Assembly (NCBI RefSeq): GCF_002100115.1
Contig: NZ_ANBM01000004.1
Span: 1-64,000, forward strand
DNA from: Anaerovibrio sp. JC8
GTDB lineage: Bacteria > Bacillota > Negativicutes > Selenomonadales > Selenomonadaceae
Reading direction: 5' to 3'
Length of the DNA: 64,000 nucleotides
Below, one piece after another: positions 39,593-48,259 of this stretch. Under the pieces are notes generated by a model. It worked only from the letters and a program-made list of their open reading frames with translations, was not told where the DNA came from and searched no databases. Made by a program: the position numbers and the translations under genes. The first letter of the stretch is position 1; every line of letters begins with the position of its first letter.

Positions 39593-40468
39593 TTAGCTGG
39601 ATAACACTTCTGTGCCGGTTTCAGTAACCAAAATGGTCTTTTCCCACTGAGCGGATAAGGACCCGTCCTTGGTCCGTACGGTCCAGCCATCCTTCTTGTC
39701 AGTAGTAACCTTGTACTTGCCGGCATTAATCATTGGCTCAACAGTAAATACCATACCCGGAACCAACAGCATGCCGGTGCCCGGCTGACCTACATGGGGC
39801 ACAAATGGCTCCACATGGAAATCCTTGCCGACACCATGACCACCCAACTCAGTAACTACTGAGTAGCCGTTGGCCTTGGCATGAGCGTTGACTGCCGCAC
39901 CAATATCACCCAGCCAGCCCCAAGGCTTTACAGCCTCAATACCCAGCTCCATGCATTCCTTGGCCACCCTTACCAGCTTTTCAGCCTCCGGAGTGGTCTT
40001 GCCCCCTACAATAAACATGCGGGAGGCATCTGCATAGTACCCGTCCAAAATGGTGGTAATATCAATATTCACGATATCACCTTCCTTTAAGATAGTCTTC
40101 TTGGAAGGAATACCATGACAAACTACTTCGTTAATGGAGATACAGATACTCTTTGGGAACCCCTCATAATTCAGGCAGGCTGGAATGCCACCATTCTTTT
40201 CGATAAATTCCCTTACAGCTGTATCAATAGCCTCGGTATTCTGTCCCGGCTCCACCATACTGCCGGCCAAATCCAGGGCAGCGTCATTTACCACGCCGCT
40301 CTTTCTGATGCCGTCAATTTCCGCCGGAGTTAAAATTATATTATGAGGTGGCTTGCACTGGGATTTAAATACATCATATTTATAGGAATCAATTCTGTCA
40401 TCAAAATCCAGATGGCATTTCTTGTATTTTAAACCGCTGCCACACCAGCATAAATCATTTCTATTCAT
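39593..40468 (-). CDS. map: type I methionine aminopeptidase with N-terminal SEC-C motif
   Basis: The enzyme removes the initiator Met from new proteins. The 291-residue protein starts with a SEC-C zinc-binding motif (MNRNDLCWCGSGLKYKKCH, residues 1-19), which in other proteins binds SecB or the ribosome; then the aminopeptidase domain (about 45-288) with metal ligands in DGYYADASRMF, GGHGVGKDFHVEP and MVFTVEPMI. In most Firmicutes map lies between adk and infA, which are adjacent here except for a 140-bp gap, so this gene has moved or replaced a lost copy. It forms its own unit, divergent from the deacetylase gene. Confidence 0.93.
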   Translation of the reverse strand: MNRNDLCWCGSGLKYKKCHLDFDDRIDSYKYDVFKSQCKPPHNIILTPAEIDGIRKSGVVNDAALDLAGSMVEPGQNTEAIDTAVREFIEKNGGIPACLNYEGFPKSICISINEVVCHGIPSKKTILKEGDIVNIDITTILDGYYADASRMFIVGGKTTPEAEKLVRVAKECMELGIEAVKPWGWLGDIGAAVNAHAKANGYSVVTELGGHGVGKDFHVEPFVPHVGQPGTGMLLVPGMVFTVEPMINAGKYKVTTDKKDGWTVRTKDGSLSAQWEKTILVTETGTEVLSS

Positions 40469-40556
40469 TATGTAGAATGCTTCCTTTCAAAACTATAGTC
40501 CAAGTTCTATTTAATCATAGTAATTTGGAAGTGGCAAGTATTTTTTATAGGTCCAT

Positions 40557-40585
40557 TTGACAAGGAATATATAGGGTATTACAAT
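40557..40585 (+). promoter_or_regulatory. promoter of the polysaccharide deacetylase operon
   Basis: TTGACA (40557-40562) and TACAAT (40580-40585) with a 17-bp spacer. The transcript would start near 40592, so an upstream GTG at 40593 cannot be a normal start codon. Confidence 0.7.
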
Positions 40586-40622
40586 AAAAATCGTGGCCAA
40601 TCTGTTGGGCTTCATAATTATA

Positions 40623-41483
40623 ATGAAGGGAATGTCGAAGGACTTGAACCATAAAAATAAAATACTTACTATATTATATATCGCCTTTTCATTAATATTG
40701 GTGATTTGCCTCTGGAATATCCGGGAAAGCCAGGATGGCATACCCGTGCTGAACTATCATCAGATTAACCCTACAGAGAAAAATCCCCTGACGGTACCTA
40801 CTGATGATTTTGCCGCCCAGATGGCCTATCTGGAAAGAAACGGCTATAATACCATTTCCCCGGACCAGCTCCACGGTTTTCTGGTGGATGGAACGCCACT
40901 GCCGGAAAAGCCTATCCTCATCACCTTTGATGATGGATATGAGGATAACTACCAGTACGCCTATCCTATTCTCAAGGAGCACAATATGAAGGCTGCTATT
41001 TTCCTGGTATCGGACTTCATGGGCCGCTTTGACAATTATCTGGTCTGGGATCAGGTTTATGAAATGAGTGAAAACAACATTTATATGGGGAGCCATACCC
41101 TGAGCCATTTTGAGCTGACTCCACTGGACCATGGCGAGCTGGTAAATCAGCTGACCGGTGGCAAACTGGCAGTTGAGTGGAAGACCTTTAAATTCTGTGA
41201 ATACATTGCCTATCCGGGAGGCTTCTATAACCAGCTGGTTCTTTCGGAAACCAAAAAAGCCGGTTACAAAGGTGGCTTTACCGTCTACAACGATTATGTC
41301 CGTGCCGGTGATGACCCGTATACCATGAACCGTATTGCCATTTTCGGCAGTCAGCATCTGGTAATGCCAAGATTCTGGATCCGCCTTCATATGGCCCCGG
41401 TAGTAGGACGGCTGGAGCGCTTCCGTTCCAGGCTCATTGAAGCCGGTTATCCTACCCTGGCAGAGTTAGTATTTATTCCATAA
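40623..41483 (+). CDS. membrane-anchored polysaccharide deacetylase family protein
   Basis: This 286-residue protein has one N-terminal membrane segment (about residues 10-30, ILTILYIAFSLILVICLW) and an outward-facing NodB-type carbohydrate esterase 4 domain. Visible motifs are VLNYHQI, ITFDDGYEDN with the catalytic and metal Asp pair, and SHTLSH with the two metal His. YPGGFYN corresponds to motif 3. It would remove N-acetyl groups from an envelope polysaccharide such as peptidoglycan; the substrate is not known. The start is uncertain: ATGs at 40623 and 40632 both have weak Shine-Dalgarno sequences. A small membrane protein follows 15 bp downstream. Confidence 0.85.
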   Translation: MKGMSKDLNHKNKILTILYIAFSLILVICLWNIRESQDGIPVLNYHQINPTEKNPLTVPTDDFAAQMAYLERNGYNTISPDQLHGFLVDGTPLPEKPILITFDDGYEDNYQYAYPILKEHNMKAAIFLVSDFMGRFDNYLVWDQVYEMSENNIYMGSHTLSHFELTPLDHGELVNQLTGGKLAVEWKTFKFCEYIAYPGGFYNQLVLSETKKAGYKGGFTVYNDYVRAGDDPYTMNRIAIFGSQHLVMPRFWIRLHMAPVVGRLERFRSRLIEAGYPTLAELVFIP

Positions 41484-41498
41484 GGAGCAACTGAGCCT

Positions 41499-41900
41499 AT
41501 GCTAGCAAATATCATATCCTATGCCCTTCTCATAGGGCTTATCGTTTTCTTTTTCTTCACCATGCGCCGCATTATGAGGCGGGATAACGTCATCAATGAG
41601 CTGATTATCGGTTTTGTTGACCGTCAGACCATATCCAAGGAAGAACTTATCAGCCGCATGTACCAATACGCCTGCAATGATTTCCGTCTGAAGGGCCTTA
41701 TTAAAAAGTACAACGCCACTGAGGAGGATTACACCATCATCTTCGACAAGCTGATTTACTGGGCCAACTTTAAAAAGCGCAAGCGCTACATTCCAGTCAA
41801 TGCCTTTTTCTTCTATGGCTCACTGAAATATCTGCTGACCCACAAGGATGACGAGGCCAAGCCTATTACCATGAAAATGATGAATTACTTCCATTTCTAA
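41499..41900 (+). CDS. hypothetical small membrane protein
   Basis: I do not recognise this 133-residue protein. It has one N-terminal hydrophobic segment (about 2-21, with FFFF) followed by a basic MRRIMRR stretch, which by the positive-inside rule puts the rest in the cytoplasm. The remaining 105 residues are mixed helical, with FDKLIYWANFKKRKRYIPVN near 85-105. It has AAGGAG ten bases before the ATG and shares the promoter and terminator of the deacetylase gene, so the two likely act in one envelope process. Confidence 0.75.
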   Translation: MLANIISYALLIGLIVFFFFTMRRIMRRDNVINELIIGFVDRQTISKEELISRMYQYACNDFRLKGLIKKYNATEEDYTIIFDKLIYWANFKKRKRYIPVNAFFFYGSLKYLLTHKDDEAKPITMKMMNYFHF

Positions 41901-41915
41901 ATTAAATCCAAACAC

Positions 41916-41945
41916 AAAAAAGGGACTGTTAACACAGTCCCTTTT
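41916..41945. terminator. bidirectional terminator between convergent genes
   Basis: AAAAAGGGACTGT pairs with ACAGTCCCTTTT around TAAC, with A- and T-runs on the two sides. It serves the plus-strand deacetylase operon and the minus-strand coiled-coil gene that ends at 41954. Confidence 0.9.
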
Positions 41946-41953
41946 ATTATGTC

Positions 41954-42553
41954 TTATTTGCCTTCCATCTTGTGCTGATACTTCTTAACGTCGCCCTTAA
42001 GAATATCAATATCAATGTCAAAGCCAGCCGGATTGTCAGGTGCTCCCTTAATGGCCTTGTCATAGTTGTAGCTGCTGTTTACCACAACCTCATCAGCAAG
42101 CTTGTCGCTGTTGCGGATTACAATGTTTCTGAAAACAGTCAGGTATTCACCCTCCATCTTCTCCACATAGAGCTCATCCTTCAGCTTCTGAATCTCCGCC
42201 TCATACTCGGTGGCCGGCTTGAAGTTTTCCAAAGCATGCTGATAGTCATTGTAGGCTTCATCACGCTTTACTACAGTCCCCTCATCCAGGTGCTCCTTTT
42301 CGATGAGGTCACCAATAACCGGATACTTGACCTTTACATAATCAAGTATTTCCTTGTTGCGGTTCAGCTCACGGATTTCCTCCTCCAGGGCCTCAATTTC
42401 CTGAGCCCGCTTCTGCATTTCGCTGTTGAGGGTCTTGATTCCCTCTTCCTTTTCCTGAAGCAACTCCCGGTCAGAAACCTTCACGTAAATAACTCCCATT
42501 ACGCAAAGCAGACCGAAAATACCGGCTACCACCATTGGCATAATGTTTTCCAT
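41954..42553 (-). CDS. hypothetical membrane-anchored coiled-coil protein
   Basis: This 199-residue protein has one N-terminal membrane segment (about 5-24) and then a long charged helix from about 28 to 75 (RELLQEKEEGIKTLNSEMQK and following) with clear heptads, so a coiled coil. The C-terminal part contains YLTVFRNIVIRNSDKLADEV and an Asp-rich stretch (FDIDIDILKGD). I recognise no family. A single-span membrane protein with a coiled coil can act in envelope organisation or as a partner for another protein, but that is inference. AAGGGG lies about 12 bases before the ATG. It lies downstream of the tRNA terminator and may depend on read-through. Confidence 0.75.
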   Translation of the reverse strand: MENIMPMVVAGIFGLLCVMGVIYVKVSDRELLQEKEEGIKTLNSEMQKRAQEIEALEEEIRELNRNKEILDYVKVKYPVIGDLIEKEHLDEGTVVKRDEAYNDYQHALENFKPATEYEAEIQKLKDELYVEKMEGEYLTVFRNIVIRNSDKLADEVVVNSSYNYDKAIKGAPDNPAGFDIDIDILKGDVKKYQHKMEGK

Positions 42554-42591
42554 TTTTAATACCCCTTCCCCTTATGTTTTGTTCCGGCAAC

Positions 42592-42617
42592 AAAAAAACC
42601 TCAGATTTCTCTGAGGC
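42592..42617 (-). terminator. terminator of tRNA-Ala
   Basis: On the minus strand CCTCAGAG pairs with ATCTGAGG around a short loop and is followed by TTTTTTTG. It lies 15 bp after the tRNA 3' end. Confidence 0.9.
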
Positions 42618-42631
42618 CTAGTTTTGCAATA

Positions 42632-42707
42632 TGGTGGAGACGAGGAGAATCGAACTCCTGCCCCCCTGCTTGCAAGGCAGGTGCTCTCCCAGCTGAGCTA
42701 CGCCCCC
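42632..42707 (-). tRNA. tRNA-Ala(UGC)
   Basis: The 76-nt gene folds into a cloverleaf with anticodon TGC. The acceptor stem GGGGGCG/CGTCTCC contains the G3-U70 pair, the main identity element of tRNA-Ala. The T loop GTTCGATTC and D arm AGCTCAGCTGGGAGAGC are canonical, and CCA is encoded. Confidence 0.97.
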
Positions 42708-42808
42708 ATATACTCGTTCTTTCACTGATATGCGTTGTTGCCTTTCAGCGAAATAACTTCGTATCTTACTATCATTGAAGCTAAGCATAATAACTTCACA
42801 CAAAAAGT

Positions 42809-42837
42809 ATTATATGAAACACCGAACTTAATGTCAA
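42809..42837 (-). promoter_or_regulatory. promoter of tRNA-Ala
   Basis: Minus-strand TTGACA (42832-42837) and TATAAT (42809-42814), both perfect, with a 17-bp spacer, about 100 bp before the tRNA. Confidence 0.85.
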
Positions 42838-42861
42838 CAACATTTTCATATAATTTTACTT

Positions 42862-43797
42862 TTAGATTTTGTGGATCTGCTTCAACAAAACTATGGCATT
42901 CATGCCCAATCCCGTAAAGCGTCCCACCTCTTCAGGGGTGTATCCGGCCAGCAGGAGCTTTCTTGCAATTTCAGTAGCATCATCCCCGCCTTCAATCTCA
43001 GGGTCCTCAATATATTGTTCTGCCTCGTGCTCATAATTATCTTCAGCTTTTGGTTCCAGCACGTATTCCTCCGGTTCCATCGCCGGCATTCCATCCGGCT
43101 CGCTGCTTACATCAATATGCAGGCCCATATCATTCTGGGCAGCCTCCAAATTCTTGGAAACCTCACGAAAAGCCTCCAGGGCCAGCTGGGCCTCCTGGGG
43201 CATGCTGCTGTCCATTTCAGCTTCCTCCTGAAATGGAGCAGCTTCCTGATGTGGCTCATCCACAGAGTCATCCACAAGTCTTTCAGGCTTATCAACAGAT
43301 ATATCCAGTTTTTCCACAGATGCTTCCGGCTCCTGTGGAAGATTTTCCGTATATTCCACATGATCCGGTACAGAAAGGTTTGGATTCTGCATATTGGCTT
43401 CCAGCATCTGGGAAAAATCCATCTTCGTCTCCGGCTCCTGGGCAGCCATCAGCCCATCAGGCACCGGGTTCAGCTCAGAAACCGTCTGATGATTAATTTG
43501 CTGGGATTGAACAGGCTGAACCACCGGATTATTCTGCAGCTTCTGCAGCTCATCAATTCTCTGCTGTAAAATCTCAGTTTTATAATCAGCTTCCCGCAGC
43601 AGGCTTTCCAGATGGTCAATATGGCCTGCCATGCGATTAATTATTTCATCAGCAGACTGCTCCAGCTCATAGCGGAGTCTGCCGGCGGATGCTTCCATCA
43701 CATCAGGATCATCCTCCGCCTTCTGAAGCTGTCGGCGGGCCAAAAATACAATAATCGCTCCGACAATAATTATAAAACCTAAAATCTCAGTGGTCAT
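42862..43797 (-). CDS. SwrB-like membrane-anchored protein at the end of the fla/che operon
   Basis: This 311-residue protein has one N-terminal membrane segment (about 4-19), a coiled coil (about 35-92), a very acidic, low-complexity middle (about 95-265) and a C-terminal helix-turn-helix-like motif of about 40 residues (ATEIARKLLLAGYTPEEVGR). The same layout (membrane anchor, coiled coil, short C-terminal helical motif) and the position downstream of the sigma-28 gene match Bacillus subtilis SwrB, which promotes flagellar basal body maturation. The call rests on layout and position; sequence similarity could not be tested. The acidic middle is far longer than in SwrB. Confidence 0.6.
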   Translation of the reverse strand: MTTEILGFIIIVGAIIVFLARRQLQKAEDDPDVMEASAGRLRYELEQSADEIINRMAGHIDHLESLLREADYKTEILQQRIDELQKLQNNPVVQPVQSQQINHQTVSELNPVPDGLMAAQEPETKMDFSQMLEANMQNPNLSVPDHVEYTENLPQEPEASVEKLDISVDKPERLVDDSVDEPHQEAAPFQEEAEMDSSMPQEAQLALEAFREVSKNLEAAQNDMGLHIDVSSEPDGMPAMEPEEYVLEPKAEDNYEHEAEQYIEDPEIEGGDDATEIARKLLLAGYTPEEVGRFTGLGMNAIVLLKQIHKI

Positions 43798-43811
43798 CTA
43801 ACTCTCCCATA

Positions 43812-44153
43812 TTAAAAACTGATATCTATATTGTGACCTCTATACTGGTCAACTGCCATTTTCTCTGGCTCAGCTTCTTGAATCTCATCCTCAACATCCT
43901 GTGAAGCAGCCTTGCGCTTCTTGGCCTGATAGCCGCCCTTGCCCCGCTCCTCATCAGGATTTTCCCTAATCTTCTGGCCTTCAGCCTCTTCCTTGCTGCG
44001 GACCTGCTGCTGCAGATGCTCCTGCTCCTGCTTGTCCTTTACTGCCTGATAATCATGCACCACGGCACCATGCTGATTCATATTGTGCTGAATCTGTCCG
44101 ACATCAGCAGACTGCGGCACAGTCATTCTGATATTCATTGGGCTAAAATCCAT
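43812..44153 (-). CDS. hypothetical protein, fla/che operon
   Basis: This 113-residue protein has no membrane segment and is mostly charged and Gln-rich, with a helical middle (YQAVKDKQEQEHLQQQVRSK near 39-58) and a disordered, basic then acidic tail. It ends NIDISF. I recognise no family. It lies 21 bp after fapA and 14 bp before the SwrB-like gene in the same operon, so it probably serves motility. The N-terminus (MDFSPMNIRMTVPQSADVGQ) could be a docking segment. Confidence 0.7.
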   Translation of the reverse strand: MDFSPMNIRMTVPQSADVGQIQHNMNQHGAVVHDYQAVKDKQEQEHLQQQVRSKEEAEGQKIRENPDEERGKGGYQAKKRKAASQDVEDEIQEAEPEKMAVDQYRGHNIDISF

Positions 44154-44174
44154 AAAAACAGCCCCTTTCGCCTA

Positions 44175-45854
44175 TCAATACGCACCTATCTTAATGAAAT
44201 CATCTTCCACATACTGGGTACAGCATTTCTCCTCCACCTGAACATTCTTCATAATGGAGTTAATACTTAATCTGGCCCCCGGATACAGGGTATCCTTAAC
44301 CCGAATCTTACCCCGCTTCATCTTCTGAAGCTCGGTATCCAGTTCCTTGAGAAGCCGCTCGTTGCGTTCAACAGTACCAGCCAATGGGAACTGGGAACGG
44401 ATAAGGGCATTAAACCGCTCTGCCTTTTCAGGAGGCAGCTGGCTAATATCCAGCTTGCCAAGGGTATTAACCATCTTGGTAACCTGGTCCAGACGTTTCT
44501 TGGCCTCATTGTACTCCTTCAGAACAGTCTGATATTGCTTCTGAAGCATTGGATTAACACCAACTGTCAGCCTGGTAACCACATTGGAGGCATTGCCCAC
44601 AGTGGTGGCCCTAATTTCTTCGCCGGCTGCCAAATAGCCGCCGTTAACAAGGCCCTTTTTCCCCTCTACAATAAGGGTATGACCGGCTCTTATGGTGGAA
44701 TGCATGGCCACATCCGTAATGATAACATTACCACCGGCCTCAATATCCGCATTCTCCGCAAAGGTAGCCTGGAAATCATTCTCTGCCCGGACGGTACCAC
44801 GGCTCATCCCCTGGACACCACCCTTTACAATGATATTGCGTCCAATTACATCGCCGCCGCTGATCATGCCTTTTATTTCAATGTCACCAGTGGCCTTTAG
44901 CTGGAAGCCCAGCTGCACACTGCCGTTTACTGTTACACCACCTACAAAATCAATATTGCCGGTGGCCATACCCACATCTCCCTTGATATCGAGATGCGGA
45001 TCGACGCTTATCTTGTTTCCATTATCGACAATCTGTCCGTCTATTTCAGAAACGACAAAGTTTTCATCCTTGATAACAGTGTTCTTGCCCGCAGGAACAG
45101 GCTTTGGCTTACCCGGCTTCTGACGAATGGTGGCACCATGCACATTGGTTCCCGGCTTCCCCTGGGTATGAGGAATCCGCTCCGCCAATACCTGGCCTTT
45201 TTTTGCCAACAGGAAAATATTCAGGTCCTTATAGTCAACCCGATCATACTCATCCGCCACAGGACGGCCTATAATGCTCAAGTCAAATTTTTTTACAATC
45301 TGTGCATCCAGCCCGTGCTCAGGAGGTATACCAAAAGCAACCTTTGTAATACGGCCGCTTTCCGCTGCTTCTCTCACAGCCTCATCATCAATTCCGAAGA
45401 CGATATTTTTAACGGCCAGAGCTTCCTTTATCATTTCATATGTCGGAACGGCCTGGTTCTCCTTAATATCAAAACGGACTGTAACCTCCAGCTTGTCCTT
45501 GGAAACATCTATAAATACATTTCCATATTCCCTGTTAGCCTGAAGCTCCGCCGTGGTAAGCTGAACGTCGGCATTGCCATGCCGCCCACCTTCCTTGTAA
45601 TTTTGCGGAACTACAAAGCTGTCAGATATCTTTGTTGGAATTCCCGAAGATTCACGGACCAATCTGGATAAAAGCTCCAGATTGTAATCATCAACACTAA
45701 ATTCCTTCAATATCTGACGCATATCTGATAATTCAAACTGAATTCCCGGTTCTGTAGATTCATATACGGTCAAATAGACACCGTCATTGCGGAATTCAAA
45801 TAAATAACCAGAATCACGACTACCCACTTTAGAGACTGAACTTGTATTATCCAT
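44175..45854 (-). CDS. FapA family protein (DUF342)
   Basis: This 559-residue protein has the DUF342/FapA layout: an N-terminal region (about 1-250), a right-handed beta-helix-like repeat region (about 260-430, with GNIDFVGGVTVNGSVQLGF and later GG-rich turns), and a C-terminal coiled coil (about 440-510). FapA members are named flagellar assembly protein A, although their biochemical role is not well defined. Its place directly after sigD supports a link with motility or surface properties. GGGAGGG lies before the ATG. It is 83 bp from sigD, with no clear promoter in between. Confidence 0.85.
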   Translation of the reverse strand: MDNTSSVSKVGSRDSGYLFEFRNDGVYLTVYESTEPGIQFELSDMRQILKEFSVDDYNLELLSRLVRESSGIPTKISDSFVVPQNYKEGGRHGNADVQLTTAELQANREYGNVFIDVSKDKLEVTVRFDIKENQAVPTYEMIKEALAVKNIVFGIDDEAVREAAESGRITKVAFGIPPEHGLDAQIVKKFDLSIIGRPVADEYDRVDYKDLNIFLLAKKGQVLAERIPHTQGKPGTNVHGATIRQKPGKPKPVPAGKNTVIKDENFVVSEIDGQIVDNGNKISVDPHLDIKGDVGMATGNIDFVGGVTVNGSVQLGFQLKATGDIEIKGMISGGDVIGRNIIVKGGVQGMSRGTVRAENDFQATFAENADIEAGGNVIITDVAMHSTIRAGHTLIVEGKKGLVNGGYLAAGEEIRATTVGNASNVVTRLTVGVNPMLQKQYQTVLKEYNEAKKRLDQVTKMVNTLGKLDISQLPPEKAERFNALIRSQFPLAGTVERNERLLKELDTELQKMKRGKIRVKDTLYPGARLSINSIMKNVQVEEKCCTQYVEDDFIKIGAY

Positions 45855-45937
45855 AAACAGCCCTCCCTTGGTTGTTCCACCCTCTCCAGAGAAGCAACCA
45901 ACAAACGCATCCTTGCATTTGTGTAAACTGATTTATA

Positions 45938-46693
45938 TTAAATATCTAAAGCCTCGTTTGCCAAAAAGCCCCTCAGCTTGAACACTGCCTTCGTGTGCAG
46001 CTGACAAATGCGGGCTTCTGATAAATGCAATACCTGGCTGATTTCCTTCATTGTCAATTCTTCGTGATAATATAGGGATATTACCAGACGTTCCTTTTCG
46101 GAAAGCTGGTCTATTGCCTTTGCCAGTGTCTCCTTCATTTCCACTGTTTCCAGGCTCTTTGTCGGGTCATTGACAGCCGAAGTCGCTGTCTCAAATTTTA
46201 TATATTCACCTAAAGGTATGATAGTGGATGCACTCACCTGCTGCTCAAGGGCATGAAGCTGATCCATGGTCACCTCAAGTGCATCTGCCAGCTCCTCATC
46301 CGTAGGGGTGCGTCCCAAATCACCCTCCAGAGTAATAATCGTACTTTCGTATTTCTTTATTTTCTGACGCAAGGAAACAGATATCCAGTCGCGGGCCCGA
46401 AGGTCATCCTTCATGGCTCCGCTGATTCTGATACCTGCATAAGTCTCGAATTTGTTGCCACGACTGTAGTCGTATCGGGAAACTGCGTCCATTAAACCAA
46501 AATACCCGCTGACCTTAAGGTCATCGGTATCTACATGACTTGGCAGACTGATGGCCAGTCTGCCCGCTATGATATTCACCAGTGGGAGATAATGCTCTAC
46601 CAGTTTATTCCTGATCTCTATGTTATCCCTGTCACGGCTGTAATCCATCCAAAGCTGTCTTACCTCCTCAGGATTTAACTCTGTACCCTGCAA
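45938..46693 (-). CDS. fliA: RNA polymerase sigma factor for flagellar genes (sigma-28, FliA/SigD)
   Basis: Sigma-28 directs late flagellar and chemotaxis genes. The 251-residue protein has region 2 (about 25-95, with DDLKVSGYFGLMDAVSRYDY and FETYAGIRISGAMKDDLRARDW, a strong FliA/SigD signature), region 3 (about 115-165) and region 4 (about 200-245) with LTMKEISQVLHLSEARICQLH as its helix-turn-helix. In Bacillus the same gene follows cheD in the fla/che operon. No flgM is in the window. Confidence 0.95.
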   Translation of the reverse strand: MQGTELNPEEVRQLWMDYSRDRDNIEIRNKLVEHYLPLVNIIAGRLAISLPSHVDTDDLKVSGYFGLMDAVSRYDYSRGNKFETYAGIRISGAMKDDLRARDWISVSLRQKIKKYESTIITLEGDLGRTPTDEELADALEVTMDQLHALEQQVSASTIIPLGEYIKFETATSAVNDPTKSLETVEMKETLAKAIDQLSEKERLVISLYYHEELTMKEISQVLHLSEARICQLHTKAVFKLRGFLANEALDI

Positions 46694-46732
46694 CGTCTCT
46701 CACCACCATTATAAAACCATCAAAAAACTACC

Positions 46733-47131
46733 CTATTCCTCCTGATCAGTTGCCACATGACGCAACTCATCAGCCTGAAGCGGAGTAAAGCCCCCGTCTT
46801 CAGGGGAAGCAAATTCATCCTCAGGAGCTTCCTCCCCGGCTTCCTCTGTTTCCGCATCTTCTTCCGGCTTGTCGCTGTCCTCTGCGCCTTCCTCTTCCTC
46901 TATGCCCTCCTTCCAGTTTTCCTCAAACTCGTGAATAATTGAGGCATAACCCAAACGGTCAAAAAGGAAGATTGCTACGTAGACAACTATGCCGGACACT
47001 ATAAAGCTACAAAATGCCCGGCCAAGAACAATCTGCAACCGGGCATCTGATAACAGTCCTGCGACTATAGCAGTCAAAGCTGCTATAGCCCCGCAGACTG
47101 AAGCTGCACCTAGCTTAAACACATTAATCAC
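46733..47131 (-). CDS. hypothetical membrane protein between cheD and sigD
   Basis: This 132-residue protein has two hydrophobic segments (about 8-27 and 38-59), then a strongly acidic tail with many Glu/Asp (about 68-118). Both ends would face the same side, most likely the cytoplasm. I recognise no family. It lies four bases after cheD and 40 bp before sigD, so it is co-transcribed with them; a role in anchoring or regulating chemotaxis proteins is possible but untested. Confidence 0.75.
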   Translation of the reverse strand: MINVFKLGAASVCGAIAALTAIVAGLLSDARLQIVLGRAFCSFIVSGIVVYVAIFLFDRLGYASIIHEFEENWKEGIEEEEGAEDSDKPEEDAETEEAGEEAPEDEFASPEDGGFTPLQADELRHVATDQEE

Positions 47132-47134
47132 CGT

Positions 47135-47620
47135 CTAAATCTCTTTTTCGCCCTTATCAATGGTCTTTACCTTGTAAACACCATTTGACAAATCGATGGA
47201 TACTGTGCGACCATAACTGCCCCCTGTATCTTCACCGATAATAGGAATTCCTAAGCCGGCAAGAATGTCCTTGGCAGCTTGAGCATTTCTTTGCCCCACA
47301 CGCATAATATCTGTAGCGTTGGCAAAGGCAAACATCTGGGCACCACCAGCAATCTTGGCAACCAATCTGCTCTTGGAAGCACCTAACTTGAGCACTTCAT
47401 CCAGCATATCCGGTATACCAGTATCTGCAAACTTTGCCCTGTTTTCGTTAGCTCTGGACTGAGTACTGTCTGGCAACATGATGTGTAGGAGCCCGCCGAC
47501 CTTGGTCTGCGGATCATACAGTGAAATGCCAATACATGAACCAAGTCCATAACTAATTAATGTTGCTGGAGCTGTACCGACTTTTGCATCGGCCATTCCA
47601 ACCTTAACTAATTCTGGCAT
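47135..47620 (-). CDS. cheD: chemoreceptor glutamine deamidase CheD
   Basis: CheD deamidates glutamines in chemoreceptors and in Bacillus also stimulates the phosphatase CheC. The 161-residue protein from ATG 47620 has the catalytic Cys in YGLGSCIGISLYD (about 27-39), the catalytic His in GGLLHIMLPDS and the conserved Thr/Gly-rich IGEDTGGSYGRTV. Frame-compatible sequence upstream lies inside cheC in another frame and is not CheD. The start follows the cheC stop by one base. Confidence 0.95.
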   Translation of the reverse strand: MPELVKVGMADAKVGTAPATLISYGLGSCIGISLYDPQTKVGGLLHIMLPDSTQSRANENRAKFADTGIPDMLDEVLKLGASKSRLVAKIAGGAQMFAFANATDIMRVGQRNAQAAKDILAGLGIPIIGEDTGGSYGRTVSIDLSNGVYKVKTIDKGEKEI

Positions 47621-47621
47621 A

Positions 47622-48239
47622 TCATTCAACTCCCACTGCAGACAGTATAGTTTCCAATGAACCAGGATCAGGTACCAAGAAGAAGTGACCCTTGATACCC
47701 TCATCATCGGTCTTGAACTCAGTCTCAATAACTAATGCGTGGTCACCCATCTGACCAAGCTGAATTAATACTACACTTAAGATAGCACCTGCCATATCCA
47801 TTGCCAATGCCGGAATGGATGGCAACAGTGATATGTTGGTAAAATTGAACAACGCGTTTAAATATGCACCAGAGAGAATATTACCTATTTCCATCAGTGC
47901 CGACTCATCCATGAAGTCAAGCTTCTGGGTATCACCATGTTTCTTGCCCATAAGCATGTCTACAAGATAGAAAGCACTTTCCCGTGGTAACAGGAACAGA
48001 ATATTACTTGGAGCCTTACCATATACTCTAAGGAAAACTCCAACGACCATAACATCAGGTCCACCTACCAGGTCAGGAACATCTCCAAGAGGAACGATTG
48101 ATACTCTTGGAACATTCATATCGATGCGTTTGCTTATAATCTGGGATAAAGCAGTAGCCGAGTTTCCAGCACCAACATTACCAATCTCACGTAGCGCATC
48201 CATCTGGTTAGCAGATAAGCTTGCAACATCATCTGACAT
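47622..48239 (-). CDS. cheC: CheY-phosphate phosphatase CheC
   Basis: CheC removes phosphate from CheY-P and pairs with CheD in Gram-positive adaptation. The 205-residue protein has both phosphatase helices, EIGNVGAGNSATALS near 16-30 and ALMEIGNILSGAYLNAL near 110-126, each with the expected acidic residue and Asn. It lies 20 bp after cheW and next to cheD. Confidence 0.95.
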   Translation of the reverse strand: MSDDVASLSANQMDALREIGNVGAGNSATALSQIISKRIDMNVPRVSIVPLGDVPDLVGGPDVMVVGVFLRVYGKAPSNILFLLPRESAFYLVDMLMGKKHGDTQKLDFMDESALMEIGNILSGAYLNALFNFTNISLLPSIPALAMDMAGAILSVVLIQLGQMGDHALVIETEFKTDDEGIKGHFFLVPDPGSLETILSAVGVE

Positions 48240-48259
48240 ATCTTCACCCCATCCAGAAA

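Noticed and set aside
47621-47728. CheD with a 36-residue N-terminal extension
   Set aside because: The extension is the cheC coding sequence read in another frame; the CheD family begins at ATG 47620.
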